64,000 bases of DNA from Fomes fomentarius. Its lineage: Eukaryota > Basidiomycota > Agaricomycetes > Polyporales > Polyporaceae. Location of the stretch: NCBI GenBank assembly GCA_022606135.1, contig JABYQN010000015.1:1-64000 (forward strand), written 5' to 3'. Below, in pieces: positions 14,852-26,815 of this stretch (position 1 is the stretch's first letter; each line of letters opens with the position of its first letter). Made by a program: the position numbers and the translations under genes. Below the pieces are notes generated by a model, which was given only the letters and a program-made list of their open reading frames with translations, searched no databases and was not told where the DNA came from.

Positions 14852-17800
14852 TCATGAGAAGAAGTACTGCGACTCCTTGATCAGCTGCACGTCGAACATG
14901 CCCTTCTCCGGAAGAGCGGGGAGCAGGTCGACCAGGTTGACGAATCTGCCCGCAAGGCGCGCCTCAACGTCGTCCGACTTCTTCGGCGCCCCACGCCTTC
15001 TCGTCATCTTCGGCTTCTTCTCCTCCTCTTCAGCCTCGGCCGCGAGCTCCTCGTCCTCCTCAGAGAGCTCGGCCTCTGCGCCCTCTTCGCCGTCTTCCGC
15101 GGAGCTGTTCGTGAGGAGCTGTACATCCTGGCTCGAGAGACCGAGGACCTCGGGCGCAAGCTTGAGTTTCTTGAAACCCGAGCCGTTGATCGCGACGAGC
15201 GGGACCTTGTAGTCCGCGTAGCGTTCCTTGAACTGCGACCCATGCACGGTCAGTGTCTCATATCAGCGAACAACCCACACCGAAACGCATACCTCGTCAA
15301 GAAGCGCCTTGAGGACGTTGGACGAGTGGAGTGCGATGAATGTCTCGCGGATGATACTCGACATCTGGTCGATGTCGCTCGGATGCGTCCAGTACGAGTC
15401 GTGCACCGACGCGAACGTCAGGCCCTGCGCGCGACACTCGAGCGCAGTGAGCATCATGTGCGTCGCATCCAGACTGTGGATGAAGTTCGGCGGGAACGCG
15501 GACGCCTGCTTCTGCGCGTTGACCGTCGACGGCGCATTCGGGTCCGAGATGTAAACGCTCTGCATCGCAGTCATAACCTGCTTGCGCTTTACGGCGCGGT
15601 ACGGCTGGACGACGGGCAGCCCGAGGGGCGTAGTCCAGACAACAGACGTCATTTGCTCCTTCTTCCACCTCGGCTGCTTGCTCGCCCTGCCCCTCTTCGC
15701 CGTCGTCTCCTCAGTCATCGACTCGACCAACCGGTCGTTCGGGATCGCCTTGGCGATCAGGCGTGCGCACATGTTGAGCCAGTTCTGGATCTCCTTCGCG
15801 CCCTTGAACAAGTCTCCAATCGACGCGAGCACCTTCCTCGCGAGGTATGCTGCGGCGAGCCAACACGTCTCCGGGAGCATGTCGCCGCGCTCCCTGAGCT
15901 GGCGCTCGATCTGGTCGCGCGCACCGATGAATGTGACTCCATAGACGGTAGTCATGACCTAGAAACGATACGTACGCGTTCGATTATCTTCTGTGTCTTC
16001 ACCTCCGCCACATGCATGTCACTCACTGTCTGCTTTACGACTTTCCTGGCGATCTTGCCGGAGAGGAGCTTCGCGTGAGGGTGGTCGCTTTTGAGATCTT
16101 CCTTGATAGACTCCTCTACCATTCGCGCGACGTACGTGTACACGTCCGACGGACGGTCTGCAGCAGCGAGATTGACCTGAGCCGCACCCTCGGCGTCACC
16201 TCCGAGCGCAGCGTAGTGCTGCAAGCCGTTACAGGTACCATCCTGGTGCACTGGGAGAGAGCACTCGTATGCCTCGGGGTCGGGAGACTCGAATGCAGCC
16301 TTGAGCTCCATGCACGTCGACAGACACTGCCAGGGGTCGTCGGCCTTCGTCCACCACCGTCTGCCCTCGAGCGGACGCTCGGCGCTGTCATAGATGTCGT
16401 CGAGGTGGTCGTGTACGAACTGCACCCGCTCGTCGAAGCTGGCCTTATCGTAACCGTACAGGTTAGCCAAATGGATCTTTAACCATCGGAGACCGCGAGC
16501 GCCGAGTGGCTTCGCCTCGTCAAAGAGGAGCAGCCCACGACTGAGATCGTCACCGATGTGGCTCAAGTGCGGAGGGATGGGATAGGCACGTCCACGGAAG
16601 TCGACGTTGTGTGGGAAGTAGATGGTGTCACCAAGGAACTAGGAGTATGCGTTAGCCTGAGCGGGACAAGCAAGCAGAACGGACTCACGGCGCGAGCAAT
16701 CTCAACCTTGTAATTGACGCTACACCGGTCGGAATGATTCGAAGCCTTCGCCTGCTGCCACGCCTTCTGTCGTGTAAGGTACACCATCTTCGCTTTATTG
16801 TCGACGTCGTAGTTCTCCGGCTTCTCAGGCTCCGGCTCGTCCGGCACAGCAGGCGGAATCTTGCAGAACCGCTCCCCAGAGTTCCACACCTCCAGCACGA
16901 CGTCGAACACGCGACGGTTGATGCGCCAGGGGGTGCTTCCTAGGACGTCGAGGCCAGCGAACACAAGCTCGAGGCGACCGGCATCCGACGCGTGGCGCAG
17001 GTAGATCTCCTGCTCTCGAGAGTCCTTGAACCGCATCGCCGACGAGCGGTTGTAGATGTACCCACCGTTGTTGTAGCTGAGCCACGGTTTGGGCTTCATC
17101 AGCATCGGCAAGTGACGGGGGTGCAAAGTCTCGGCGATGGGATCCTTCGACATGCGATCAGCTACGGCGGGGTTGAACTTGATCACACCGAGCTTATGCC
17201 CGCGGAGGTACTCGTACGAGTGGTTGAAAGCTGGCTGCATCTCCGAGCTACGCATATAGTCAGCACAAGTGCGGTGTCATACACTGTGAAGCCCACTTAC
17301 ATCTTCTCGCCCGTCGAGTCAGTGATTGTCCGCTGCACTGTCGCGACGTCCATAAGACAATCGACGAGGAAACTGCCGACTTTGACTCGGACGATCTGCG
17401 ACCATTCAGATGTCCACTCCTCCGAGTCCTCCATGTATTTCCGTGCAGTGACACGGCGCGCGTAGAGGTCCCGGTAACCATTCCCAGTGAACACGCTCTG
17501 GTCACCAGAACGCACAGGCAAAGACGTCGGAATCGGCAGGGAGATGTTGTTCTTCTTGCACATCTCCGCCTTGTACTCCAACTCGACCGCACGGCCGACC
17601 GACAAGAGCGCGCGCGCCGTCTTCATCCCGTCGTTGACACCCCCGGTCCCGTGCAGGTGCATGAGCTCCATGATGGTGATCAATGACAGCTTCTCCGCGG
17701 AGAGTAGGCGTAAGAACGGACTAAGCATGTTCTCTTCCCTTTTAGCCTTGGTCTTTGCAGGTAAATCCATGCGGGCTGGACTGACCATCAGTATCTTGAT

Positions 17801-19143
17801 TGATAGAGGGGGAACACAGACACCTACCCATGACGCGTTCCTCGATGACCATAGCTTCCACCTCGGCCTGTATACGCGCCTGTAGCTTCTCATGCCATTG
17901 CCACATCCAGCTCCGTAGGTCGTTCGACTGCAGGCCCATGCTCGGAAGCCCTAGGTTGATCATCTGGTCTGCCTGGTGTTTCATCCGCTCCACAGCTACG
18001 TTGTACACGGACTGCTCGAGCATCTGCTGCCGCGCCGCAACGTCCTCGGCCAGCACCCGCCGCGCAAGCACAATTTGGGACAGATGGCGTCTGAGCGTCT
18101 CGAGGTTGAATGGCACTTCACCCTCAGGCTGGAGTACCTCGCCCTTAATCTCGCTCACAGTCCCGTCTTCGCTTGAAACGACCTCGATCGCAGACTACGA
18201 AACTCTATTAGCACGCACGATATCGTCCGGACGTCACTGCACCCACCTTCGGCTTCGTGACAGGAGTGGCTTCAGGCACGTCCGCGAGCGGGTCCTCCGT
18301 CTGCCTACCCAGCGAATCCGCAAGGCCAAGCTCGGAGACGACGCTCGTCAGTCCCATCTGCACCGCAGCCCGAGACAACGCCTTGATAGCCTCCATTGCT
18401 TCCTCATTCGACGTGAACACCCGGTCCGACACCACCATCGACGGGGAAAGCCCCCTGTTGATGATGTTCCGCAACAGACTAAGGGGTTCATGCACCGTCG
18501 CACCGCTGATGAGTACCGGGGTGTCCGAGTCGGGGTTGAACCGGAGCCAGGCCTGGAGCATGATGGCATACGTGTTCGTGGTCGGCTGCACCTTCTCTCG
18601 GTCGTTCTCCATGTCGTTATACAGCGCCCACGCGTCCTCAAGCCAGTTCGCCCTGTTCAACTCCTCCACGTTCGTCGCCATCTCCAGATACGCCTCCAGG
18701 AAGAGGTTGTATACGCGCGGCTCGAGAACGGCATCACCGCGGTGTGTCTCGCGGAGCACCTCGAAGAGGTACTTTGCCCGCGGGACGTCGGCCAGGCCAT
18801 GGAGACATGCATCCATGAGCGCAACCTTGTCTTTAGTCGGTGAGTCGGTGAAGAAGATGTCGCCGGTTACCCTCGTGGCATCGTCAGGCAAGGGAGTGGG
18901 GAGTACGGTGTACTTAGCGCGCCGCTGTAGGAAGCCCTGCATCTCTCTTGGCGTCGACGAGCCCTGGGGCATATAGGGCGGGTAATCCAGAGGTACAGAC
19001 GGGCCAGACGGGGAGATGGTTTCCTGCGCATGGAGCTTTTTGGTCGGCGTCGAGTAGAGGCGAGCCGGGCGTGGAAGTGTCTGACGAGTGTAGGAGACGA
19101 GAGCAGCTCGCCGAGCCGCGTGCCTGCGCGAGAGCGGAATCAT
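14852..19143 (-). CDS. RPO41: Mitochondrial DNA-directed RNA polymerase (T7-like)
   Basis: Single-subunit polymerase that transcribes the mitochondrial genome and makes replication primers. Exons on minus: 18247-19143, 17828-18194, 17301-17775, 16689-17247, 16027-16638, 15293-15958, 14852-15232, giving 1318 aa (yeast enzyme about 1350). The N-terminus is Arg-rich without acids and contains RLYSTP, a typical mitochondrial presequence. A PPR-like helical N-terminal region follows. Motif A reads DGTCNGLQHYAALGGD (catalytic D899). Motif B is KVVKQT, then VMTTVYG (K968, Y976), split exactly by the 68-nt intron 15959-16026. Motif C is HDS (D1157). FLGDTIYFPHNVDFRGR is the usual palm segment. Residues 1235-1263 form an unusually acidic, probably disordered insert shortly before the conserved C-terminal tail. 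It is divergent from the HET pseudogene at 19490. Confidence 0.97.
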
Positions 19144-19489
19144 CGTCGAGACCTAGCAGAGAACGAGAGGATAGCCAGATTTTAACGAGTTTTAGAGTGA
19201 GAAAGAGGACCAGCGAAGATCCCTCCTCCAGCGCACAAGACAAGTGTGACCAAGTCCCAAGTCGTCTGCAAAAAGTAGACGCCACAGGTCTGTTTGTCAA
19301 CAGCAAACAGTTCCACGTGGCGCTGGAATGGGCGGCCCGCAGTCGACGCCCACAAGTACTGAGCGCTGGCAGTGGGTTTCGAACTTGTAGTCTTCGTCTC
19401 CCTTCATCCATACGAGTTATGTGAGTTCGATGACTTTCTCCCAGTGATGCGCTCTGATCTAATGTTAAACTAACGGCACGACATCATTC
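19144..19489. other. Spacer between RPO41 and a HET relic
   Basis: This should hold the RPO41 promoter. I see no clear TATA box and no gene. Confidence 0.35.
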
Positions 19490-21423
19490 ATCTGGCTCCT
19501 GAGCTCGCGCCGTGCCGAACTCAAAGAATTCATTTCTCCGAAGCACATCCCCCACCCTAGCTATGCCATCCTCTCCCATGTGTGGGGCGAAAACGAGCAG
19601 AGCTTTCAGGATGTCAATGCAATCGGGGCGAAGTACGCCCGGTTTGGCCTCAATCCTCTGTATTCCGTCTCCGAGAAGATCAGGCAAGCCTGCGAGCTTG
19701 CTCAGCAGTTACGCTACGAATGGATCTGGATCGATACCTGCTGTATCGACAAGACTAGCAACGCGAAGCTCTCAGAGGCTATCAACTTTATGTTCTGCTA
19801 TTACTCGGAAGCGGACACATGTATCGCGTATCTACAGGACGTCTCGAGCCATGAAGGCTATATGCCTGAGAGCCAGTTTAAGGAGAGCAAGTGGCATAGG
19901 TGACGATGCTGCCCTGGTCGAAGAAGCAACCGCGGTTCCTAAGCGCCTCCTTCAGCACCCTGCGAGGTTGGCCGACTTCAGCGTCGCCCAGCGCATGTCG
20001 TGGGCATCGAAACGAGTCACTACGCGCGAGGAAGACGAGGCATACTGCCTCATGGGGATCTTCGATATCAATATGCCTACGCTATACGGAGAGGGCAACA
20101 AGGCCTTCCGGCGCCTGCAAGAGGGACAAAACCCAGATAAGACTCTCTTTGCTTAGGGGCTCCGCTGCACCTTGGACGAGCTAGTTGATCGTCTTATTCA
20201 CCTCCGAGTTGAGGACACTGATTGGAGTAACTACGTTCTCTTTGTGACATCGCCTTTGTCATTCTCAGAATGCTCTGACATCTCCTATCGTCCCTGGGAT
20301 GTTTCCGAGCCTGGCTGGTCACCACGTCTGGTCGGTCGTTTCTCCGCGTTATCGTTGATAATATGTTTCTCACCATCTTTACCTCTGTGTATAGGGACAT
20401 ATTCAACCAATGTTACCGCGCTTCCGGCTCTATCACGTCCTCGACCACTCCCCACGGAGCGTTGGCTGAACTTCCTATCATGACGATTGGACAGTAGCAA
20501 CTGGCCCATCTAGGGTGGGTGGCACGCGGAAGACGCCTGCTACTTCTTCTTCATCCCTTGCCCGAAGGCTTTGGGCCGAAGGACACGTAAGGCGTTGGCC
20601 AGCTTCTGGTTATGTTCGGCCATTCGCTCTTTGCCCGCATCGTCAGCACGGCCTCCGACTTCCACGAGAGCACGTCCACAGCTAAGCAACCGGAATTGAT
20701 TCAGCTAGAATGGAGGAAGATAAACTTGGCGTATCATGCTGCACGACGTGAAGTTGTTGACAAGGGCCCAGTACACGACTCTGAGGACCCTAGCAATCAT
20801 AATCTCGAGTTAAGCGCCAAGTTCCCTTCAGCGTTCCTCTAATACCCCAATCTCGAATACTGCATAAATGATGCTCACGATGGGTGCTTCCACCTTTAGT
20901 CCAACTTGGTCGTTCTCCCTTTGCTCAAGCGGACATTCATATTCCCCTCCATCTACGTGAAATGGACCTCCAGATTGCCACTACTCCCATGGACGGGTAT
21001 CTCTTCGGCACGCCTCGTCTTCACGACTCAGAGGGCGAAGTACGAGAAGCAGTTTGCTATTCACTTGGGTGTATGCACCGGGTTATCCTTCAGCACAGCA
21101 CAGCACAGCACGGCGGAGCAGAGCCTCCACTGGGCGTACATAGAGCCAATCGAGGATTTGGAGAGCGATCTAGACCAGGTCTCTCACTCCTGCTCCACGG
21201 ATCACATATCAGATTGGCCGAACCATTCGCGCAAGTTTGGCCTCACTGCCCCCTTCGATCGACATGCCCCATTCAAGAGGTGCCGCCACGACTATACGAA
21301 AGTCACGCTATCATTCACTCCGTACCAGTTGGATCCAAAGCATACCCTAGCCTTGCGAGTCACATCGCGGGTTGTGAGGAGCTTCGACCTCGATGGCTAC
21401 GTCTTCGGTGTGCGTTCCTAACG
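19490..21423 (+). pseudogene. HET-domain gene relic 1
   Basis: This is a decayed homologue of the two open HET genes at 29885 and 37886. The start is lost: the position of ATG-TGG reads ATC-TGG at 19490. The first 138 codons stay open, with AILSHVWGENEQ, then YEWIWIDTCCIDK and SKWH. Directly after SKWH about 100 bp that encode the conserved RGWTLQELIAP segment are deleted and the frame changes. The next block (QRMSWASKRVTTREEDEAY, then IFDINMPTLYGEG) is open until a stop at 20154-20156. The C-terminal domain survives in pieces, ending VTLSFTPYQLDPKHTLAL near 21421. HET domains trigger heterokaryon-incompatibility cell death in fungi; this copy cannot encode one. Confidence 0.93.
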
Positions 21424-21943
21424 ATCATCGGTTTGCAACCCTTCATTTTTCCCACTCCATACAAGTCGGGAACTCTGATCCCCGCGCTCTCAGGCTCCAG
21501 AGTCTCCACGCGCACGTGCCTTGCGATCCTTGACTTGCTTGTGCATTTTTATCCAGAAAGATAGCGTTGAGTTCTCATCGAAGTAGAGAAGTGATTCCGA
21601 GTGAGGGTTCTGAACCTCAGCGCTCTGTTACTCAGCTGATACTCCCCTCCCAGCGGCCTCGACGCAAACTGTGGTGCAAGGCGCCCACCACAGCTCCAAG
21701 CATGCGAGCTCCAAGGCCCAACTGGATGCGATGCCACTTTCTCATCCTGGGGACCTGTAAAGCAAAGTATGACGCCTCTGACGTCACTCCTCCTCATCCC
21801 ACTCATCCTGCCCACTCATGCACTCACGCGCTCGTCCAAATGCATATATATGCCGCAGCCTGCACCGTAGCATCCCCCACACAATCTGCTTTCACATCCG
21901 ACCTCACCGACAACTCACATTCATCTCACAACCACACCACACC
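21424..21943. promoter_or_regulatory. Upstream region of the CsbD-like gene
   Basis: No gene is seen. A TATA-like string catatatatg at 21843-21852 lies about 95 nt before the start codon at 21944. The leader downstream is rich in C and A (caccacaccacacc). Confidence 0.45.
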
Positions 21944-22852
21944 ATGTCGCAACACAACAACTTCAACAACCCCAACCCCAACAACCCCATCAACACCAGC
22001 GCGGGCAATGGCACCGACGCCGGCACCGGCTACACCTTCGCGACACAACCCCACCACACCATGTCGCAACACAACAACTTCACCAACCCCAACACCACCA
22101 ACAACACCAACCCCAGCACGGACACGGGCACGGGCATGGGCACCGATGCCGGCACCGGCTACACCTTCGCAACCCAACCCCCGCCCTCGCACCACGTCCA
22201 CAAATCCTCGGACGTCCTCCCGGGGGCACGCGGCACAGCGGGACAGCAGGCCGCACCGGACTACAGCATGGACGTGACCGAGAGCTCGCGCGTCTGGCAG
22301 GAGCCGCAGGACTCCGCCCAGCACGACCGCACCACGTACGGCGCCGGCTCGGACACGCGCCGCGGCCAGCACGATTCGGATTACGATGCGCCGACCCCGA
22401 CCAACACCCATACTGCTCCTGCCACTGGTGCCGGTGTTGGCTCTGGGCCTCCCGGGCATGGGGCGTATTCGGAGGATCGCCCGTTGGGCGTGCAGCCTAC
22501 TGAGCAGGGTGAGTGTTTTGTTTGTTTGTTTCTGCGAGCGTCGCAGTGAGTTAGGCTCGGAGGGTGCTGACCGGATTGCGATCTGCAAATTATATCATAC
22601 AGGAGGTGTCGCTATCGGCGGCGACTCGAACCTGCCTGAGGGCCATGCCAACATGACGGACAAGATCATTGGGAAGACGCAGAAGGTGTGTTAGCTCGCG
22701 TGTGCTTTGATGATGGTGGGGTAGTTGACGAGTTGTGTTCGCAGCTGACGGGCAAGGTGACGAACAACGCGGGGATGCACGAGAAGGGCGAGCTGCGCGA
22801 GTCGGGTGGCAAGGCCGCGGCGCAGGGCCAGGCGCGGGCGCCCCATGATTGA
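21944..22852 (+). CDS. CsbD-like stress protein with Asn/Thr/Gly-rich N-terminus
   Basis: Predicted small hydrophilic protein, 251 aa, from exons 21944-22508, 22603-22685 and 22745-22852. The C-terminal third has the pattern seen in basidiomycete CsbD-like proteins: DKIIGKTQK, LTGKVTNN, MHEKGELRESGGK, then QARAPHD at the end. CsbD-type proteins are general-stress proteins of unknown biochemical role. The first 90 residues are low complexity and hold an internal duplication: MSQHNNF..TDAGTGYTFATQP occurs twice. The DNA duplication includes the start codon and its cacacc context, so a second ATG with the same context sits at 22061. It is convergent with histone H2A.Z, about 570 bp away. Confidence 0.8.
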
Positions 22853-23421
22853 GCGTTCTGTAACACCGGGGAATCGGACGGACTTTGAGATATCTGCGTA
22901 AACCACATGTATCGATAGCGTACACCTACTGAGGTATCATCATCAAGTTAATGCTCTGTTCATAACAGTCAGTGTGTATACTCTCACAATGCATCGCAGT
23001 CATTACGTTGCCTTATGACATAGAATGAAGCACTCACCCACCTTCGTAAAGCACCAAGAGAGGTCGTCGCCCGACGCCGAGTTGGTAAATGCAATCAGTA
23101 ACAAAGGAGTGATGGTGAATCACTATTGCGATCTACGGTAGTGCTCATAATGCAGCACCAAAGTTCGCTACAACATAGCACCGTTGCATCTCAGTATCGC
23201 ATACACATACAGGACCTACTCGGTTCAGCATTCGGCAATAAAAGTACAAGGCCAGATAAAAGCAAGCAAACACCGGACGGCACGGCGGCGTAAACCCCAC
23301 ACACAGCGTTCCGATCACGCATAGCGCGCTGACATTAGCAGATAAGGGAGAGCAGAAGATCGATGAAGGCCAAGAAGACGGAGACGGGGAAGTAGGACGG
23401 GATGCGGAGAAGCCGCGACGC
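22853..23421. other. Intergenic between convergent genes
   Basis: This is the 3' flanking DNA of the CsbD-like gene and of histone H2A.Z. No gene or repeat is seen. Confidence 0.4.
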
Positions 23422-24438
23422 TCACTGCGCGGCCGGCTCGGCGCCCTTCTTCTGCTTGCCCTGGGTGAGGCTCTTGTGGATGAACGGCAGGACACCTACA
23501 TGGGGCGTGCGTGGTGGTCAGTTCGCGTTCGTGCGTGCGCGGGAGCGAGCGAGGAAGCGAGGGAAGAGGTGGGGGGAAGCGGGAGGAGAAGGATAAGAAG
23601 GAAGGCGTACCTCCGCCGGCAATGGTCGCGCGGACGAGCGTGTCGAGCTCCTCGTCACCGCGGATGGCGAGCTGGAGGTGGCGCGGGGTAATGCGCTTCA
23701 CGCGTAGGTCTTTGGATGCGTTTCCTGAACGGAGAGATAATAGGTGTCGGGTGTCAGCAATCGAGTTCCGTACGGATGCACCCTGAAGAGTGACATAAAG
23801 GAACAGATCGGGAACGTTTGTTCGGGTGGAGTCACAGAAAGCCCAGTAAGAGCAACTGGGATGCCCCAAGGAGGTATGTGCCGAATGACTGGTGGGAGGC
23901 GGAAAGGCAGTCGCGAGTGGGATGGGTGAGACCCCGCGTGCACAAATCTGGGGCGTCGACTCCCGTCGTTCTCATCACAACCGCCCCACTCGCATTCATC
24001 GCAATCTCTTGGGGAGGACAGATCGCGAACGAGAGTGTGAGAGTAGACTCACCAGCCAGCTCAAGGACCTCAGCGGTGAGATATTCGAGGATCGCGGAGG
24101 TGTAGACAGCAGCCTTCGCGCCTATCCGGACACTGTGCTGTGTTCGCTGCTTGAGATATCTATGGATACGACCGACAGGGAACTGTTAAAGATGTCGCGG
24201 TAGAAGTGAGCATTTCGTCCTTTCCATTCCAGGTACCGCTCGGCAGATGACTCGCATACGGCGAGGACGACACACCGCGAGCAACGTGCCGACAACAGAT
24301 GAGAGGTAGCAAACAAACCTGCAGGCCGGCCTTGGAGCTACGGGTCTGGAGCTGACGCTGCTGGGGTGCAGTAACAGCTGCCTCTGTCGCTGCGGGTGCG
24401 GCAGACTTGGATTTTCCTCCGGTCTTCTTTGGGGGCAT
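23422..24438 (-). CDS. HTZ1: Histone H2A.Z variant
   Basis: Replication-independent H2A variant placed in nucleosomes near promoters by the SWR1 complex. Exons on minus: 24319-24438, 24053-24182, 23611-23724, 23422-23495, giving 145 aa. The sequence shows SSKAGLQ, then [14 protein letters not shown], the histone-fold block [21 protein letters not shown], then [18 protein letters not shown] and a C-terminal [16 protein letters not shown]. The [15 protein letters not shown] acidic-patch form and the lack of a C-terminal SQ motif separate it from canonical H2A. The N-terminal tail is Lys-rich with GGKSK. Intron 2 (23725-24052, 328 nt) is unusually long for this window. It is convergent with the CsbD-like gene and divergent from the PalI-like gene. 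Confidence 0.97.
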
Positions 24439-25052
24439 ATCGAGTCTTCAAGCTACAATCTCTCCACCTGCGGAAAGTGCGGTACTCAGTCGCGTGTCAA
24501 GATATGAATAACGAGGATTGCGTACGGGTGTGTGGTGCAAATACAGGTGCCAGGACGGTACAAGACGCGTGTGTCCGCAGCAAACAGGCTTGGAGTGTTC
24601 AGGGGGCGCGATTCGTCCGGGTTGGTGGTTCTTCACGCGACAATTTTGCGCTTGTCTGGATGGACACGAACAAGCCTTAGGGCAGGAACGCGAGAGTGGC
24701 TGAGAGGTGGTGGTGAGAGGGCAAGGAGAGCCAGACTTGAGAGCGGGAGGCGGCGTGCTCGCACCGGGGAAGGGTGTGATCGAGATAGACTTCAGATCTC
24801 TCAACAAGATCGCGCACGCGTTGAGAGACGTCACGTGGAGCGCGATGAATTCAATTATGACAGAAAGAATGGGGCGTGTCCAGAGGCCGTTCGTCGTTTG
24901 GGTGGAGCGTGTTGTCTAGGTCCTCCGACGCGCACTCCTCAAAATCCGACTCTCCCCACGTCGTCTAGATTTCGCCCTCTCCGGACGCGACGATCTCCTC
25001 ACTCTCCAGCGCATCTGCACGACCGCCTCACAGCAACGCCCACTCATCCGCC
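24439..25052. promoter_or_regulatory. Divergent promoter region: H2A.Z and PalI-like gene
   Basis: This 614-bp region separates two divergent start codons and must hold both promoters. No clear TATA box is seen on either side and no independent gene is supported. Confidence 0.5.
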
Positions 25053-26815
25053 ATGCCGCGCGCATTTCACATCCCCGGCGTCATCTTCCTCTTCTGCGCC
25101 TTCGTCCTCCTTTTCCTCGTCTCCATCTCTCTGCCTTTCCTCACCGCCCTTGATTTTGCTCGCGTTCACTTCAACGAGGGAACCCCGACTGTGGGCACTG
25201 ACACGAATCCCATCAAGGAATTGCGGGTAAGTCCAGCACAGGTTGCAGTTGAAATTTTGCATGCGTTGTCGAGCGAGGCGCTGACTTCGATTTCTGTATG
25301 TTTGTGTGTCGGCTCAGTTCGGAACCTGGTGAGTCCTTGGACGGAAGGGACTTCGTAGTGCAGTGCACAGGACTGACTGTACCATTCAGGGGCAATTGCG
25401 CATATGAAGTTGGCGGGAACCGTGTCTGCACCCCCTCGGGCAACGCTTATGGTACGACTATCTACGATGCTCAACGTCAAGCTTTCGTGAACATCGGTCC
25501 CTCGTGGACGCGCGGTCTCGCCATCCACCCCGTCGGTGAGTCCTCCAATTCCTGCTGCTCCAACACCCCAGTACCCACGTCATGTGCATTTGACTTAATC
25601 GTTCTTCCTCTGCAGCAACCGGAGTGACGCTCGTCGCGTTCCTCCTCTCGCTCTCCTCGCACGTCACCGTCACGCTCCTCGCCTCGCTCGCCTCCTTCCT
25701 TGCCGCCCTCCTCACCCTCATCGCCTTCGCCGTCGACATCGCGCTGTATGCCTTCGTCAAACATGAGGTCCACAAACTCAGCGGCGTGGCGTCCAACACG
25801 AACACCGCACCTGGTGAGCGCCCCTCCCGTTGTCTTCGTTCTCTTTTTTCTTTCTTTCCTTTCTTCCTTCCTTGCATTGCTCTCTTGCCATCACATGCCA
25901 TTGCAGACTGTACATGTGTTCGTCGGTGGCTGCGTTCGGCAGTCTGGAGTTGCGGGTCATATGCGCCCGGTTCATCAATCTGGCAGTTTTTTTCGGTTGA
26001 ACTACCAACCGAGCGCGCTAGTCGGGAGTGTCCTCTCCTTCATACCGCCGGTCGGACGGCAGCATCGGCAGCGCGTCAGAGCTTCTTTGAACGTCCGCCT
26101 TCGGTTGTTGATGACGTACCACTTCGTCAGTCGCAAAGCGCAGACGTCATCAGCTCGGCCCATCCTACAGTTCTGGCTGTACCTGTCGTTAACACGAGGG
26201 GAATTGCGCCATATGACGATCGTGCCCCGTTGCGTGGTCGATGCAGGCTCGGGTTACGATGCAAGGAGTGTTACTAGTTTGTGATATGGGCTTTCTTTCT
26301 CTGGCTGGACAGGTTACCGACCATTCGTCCTTCTGGTCTGTCTCTTGGCTGTTCCCCCCACAGTAGAGAGATAAGGGTGATCAATCGTTCTGGAACGGAT
26401 GCATCGCGCACAGAGGCGCACAGACGTGCACTGAGTTCCGACCCAAGAGCCAGCACGGCAACGGGCAGTCGAAAGGCAGCAGATGGGAACAATCCTGCAA
26501 ATTCTATCCTTGCAAAGCGCACAATGCCTACCTGTCGGCGCGCATATCATCCAGTGCGCAAGGTCCATGGACTACTTCATGGTCCCTCGTTGGAACTTTA
26601 CTCCATTCTCATCGCTGTTCATCAGCATGTATAATGCGTCTAGAACCAAGTACTAACGTGATATTTCGACAGCGTTCTGGATGACATTCGTGTCCTTCCT
26701 CCTCCTCCTCATCGCCGGGTGCACGGTCTGCTTCGGGCGCCGCAAGGACCGCCTCGACGGCGCCACGAGCTACTCGTACTCGTGGAAGGACCGATTCCGG
26801 CGCAACCGCGCCTGA
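25053..26815 (+). CDS. PalI/SUR7-family four-helix membrane protein
   Basis: Predicted plasma-membrane protein, 223 aa. Exons: 25053-25226, 25318-25328 (11-nt microexon), 25390-25535, 25616-25813, 26673-26815. Four hydrophobic helices: residues about 8-30, then two adjacent helices after ATGVTLVAFLLSL and in LLTLIAFAVDIALYAF, then FVSFLLLLIAGCTVCF. Between helices 1 and 2 lies the short extracytoplasmic segment FGTWGNCAY with the W-G-x-C pattern of the SUR7/PalI and claudin-like families. The C-terminus is Arg-rich (WKDRFRRNRA). Family members sense ambient pH (PalI/Rim9) or organise membrane eisosomes (Sur7); which role applies here is unknown. Intron 4 is 859 nt, ten times the local norm. 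Several degenerate partial copies lie downstream. Confidence 0.87.
25814..26672 (+). other. Exceptionally long intron 4 of the PalI-like gene
   Basis: This interval has a canonical donor (gtgagcg) and acceptor (cgacag). Pieces of it recur inside the relic copies near 27430-27560, 36070-36210 and 45420-45500, for example 'ggctgcgttcggca' followed by a 'catatgg/cgtatgg' segment. The extra length therefore predates the duplications. No open gene is evident inside. Confidence 0.6.

Noticed and set aside
15257..15292. A 36-nt last intron in RPO41
   Set aside because: A 60-nt intron (15233-15292) with a better gcag acceptor keeps the frame and gives a normal length for this genome.
15242..16078. 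A 278-codon plus-strand open frame
   Set aside because: It is the antisense shadow of the conserved RPO41 exons on minus. Its GC-rich third positions explain the openness.
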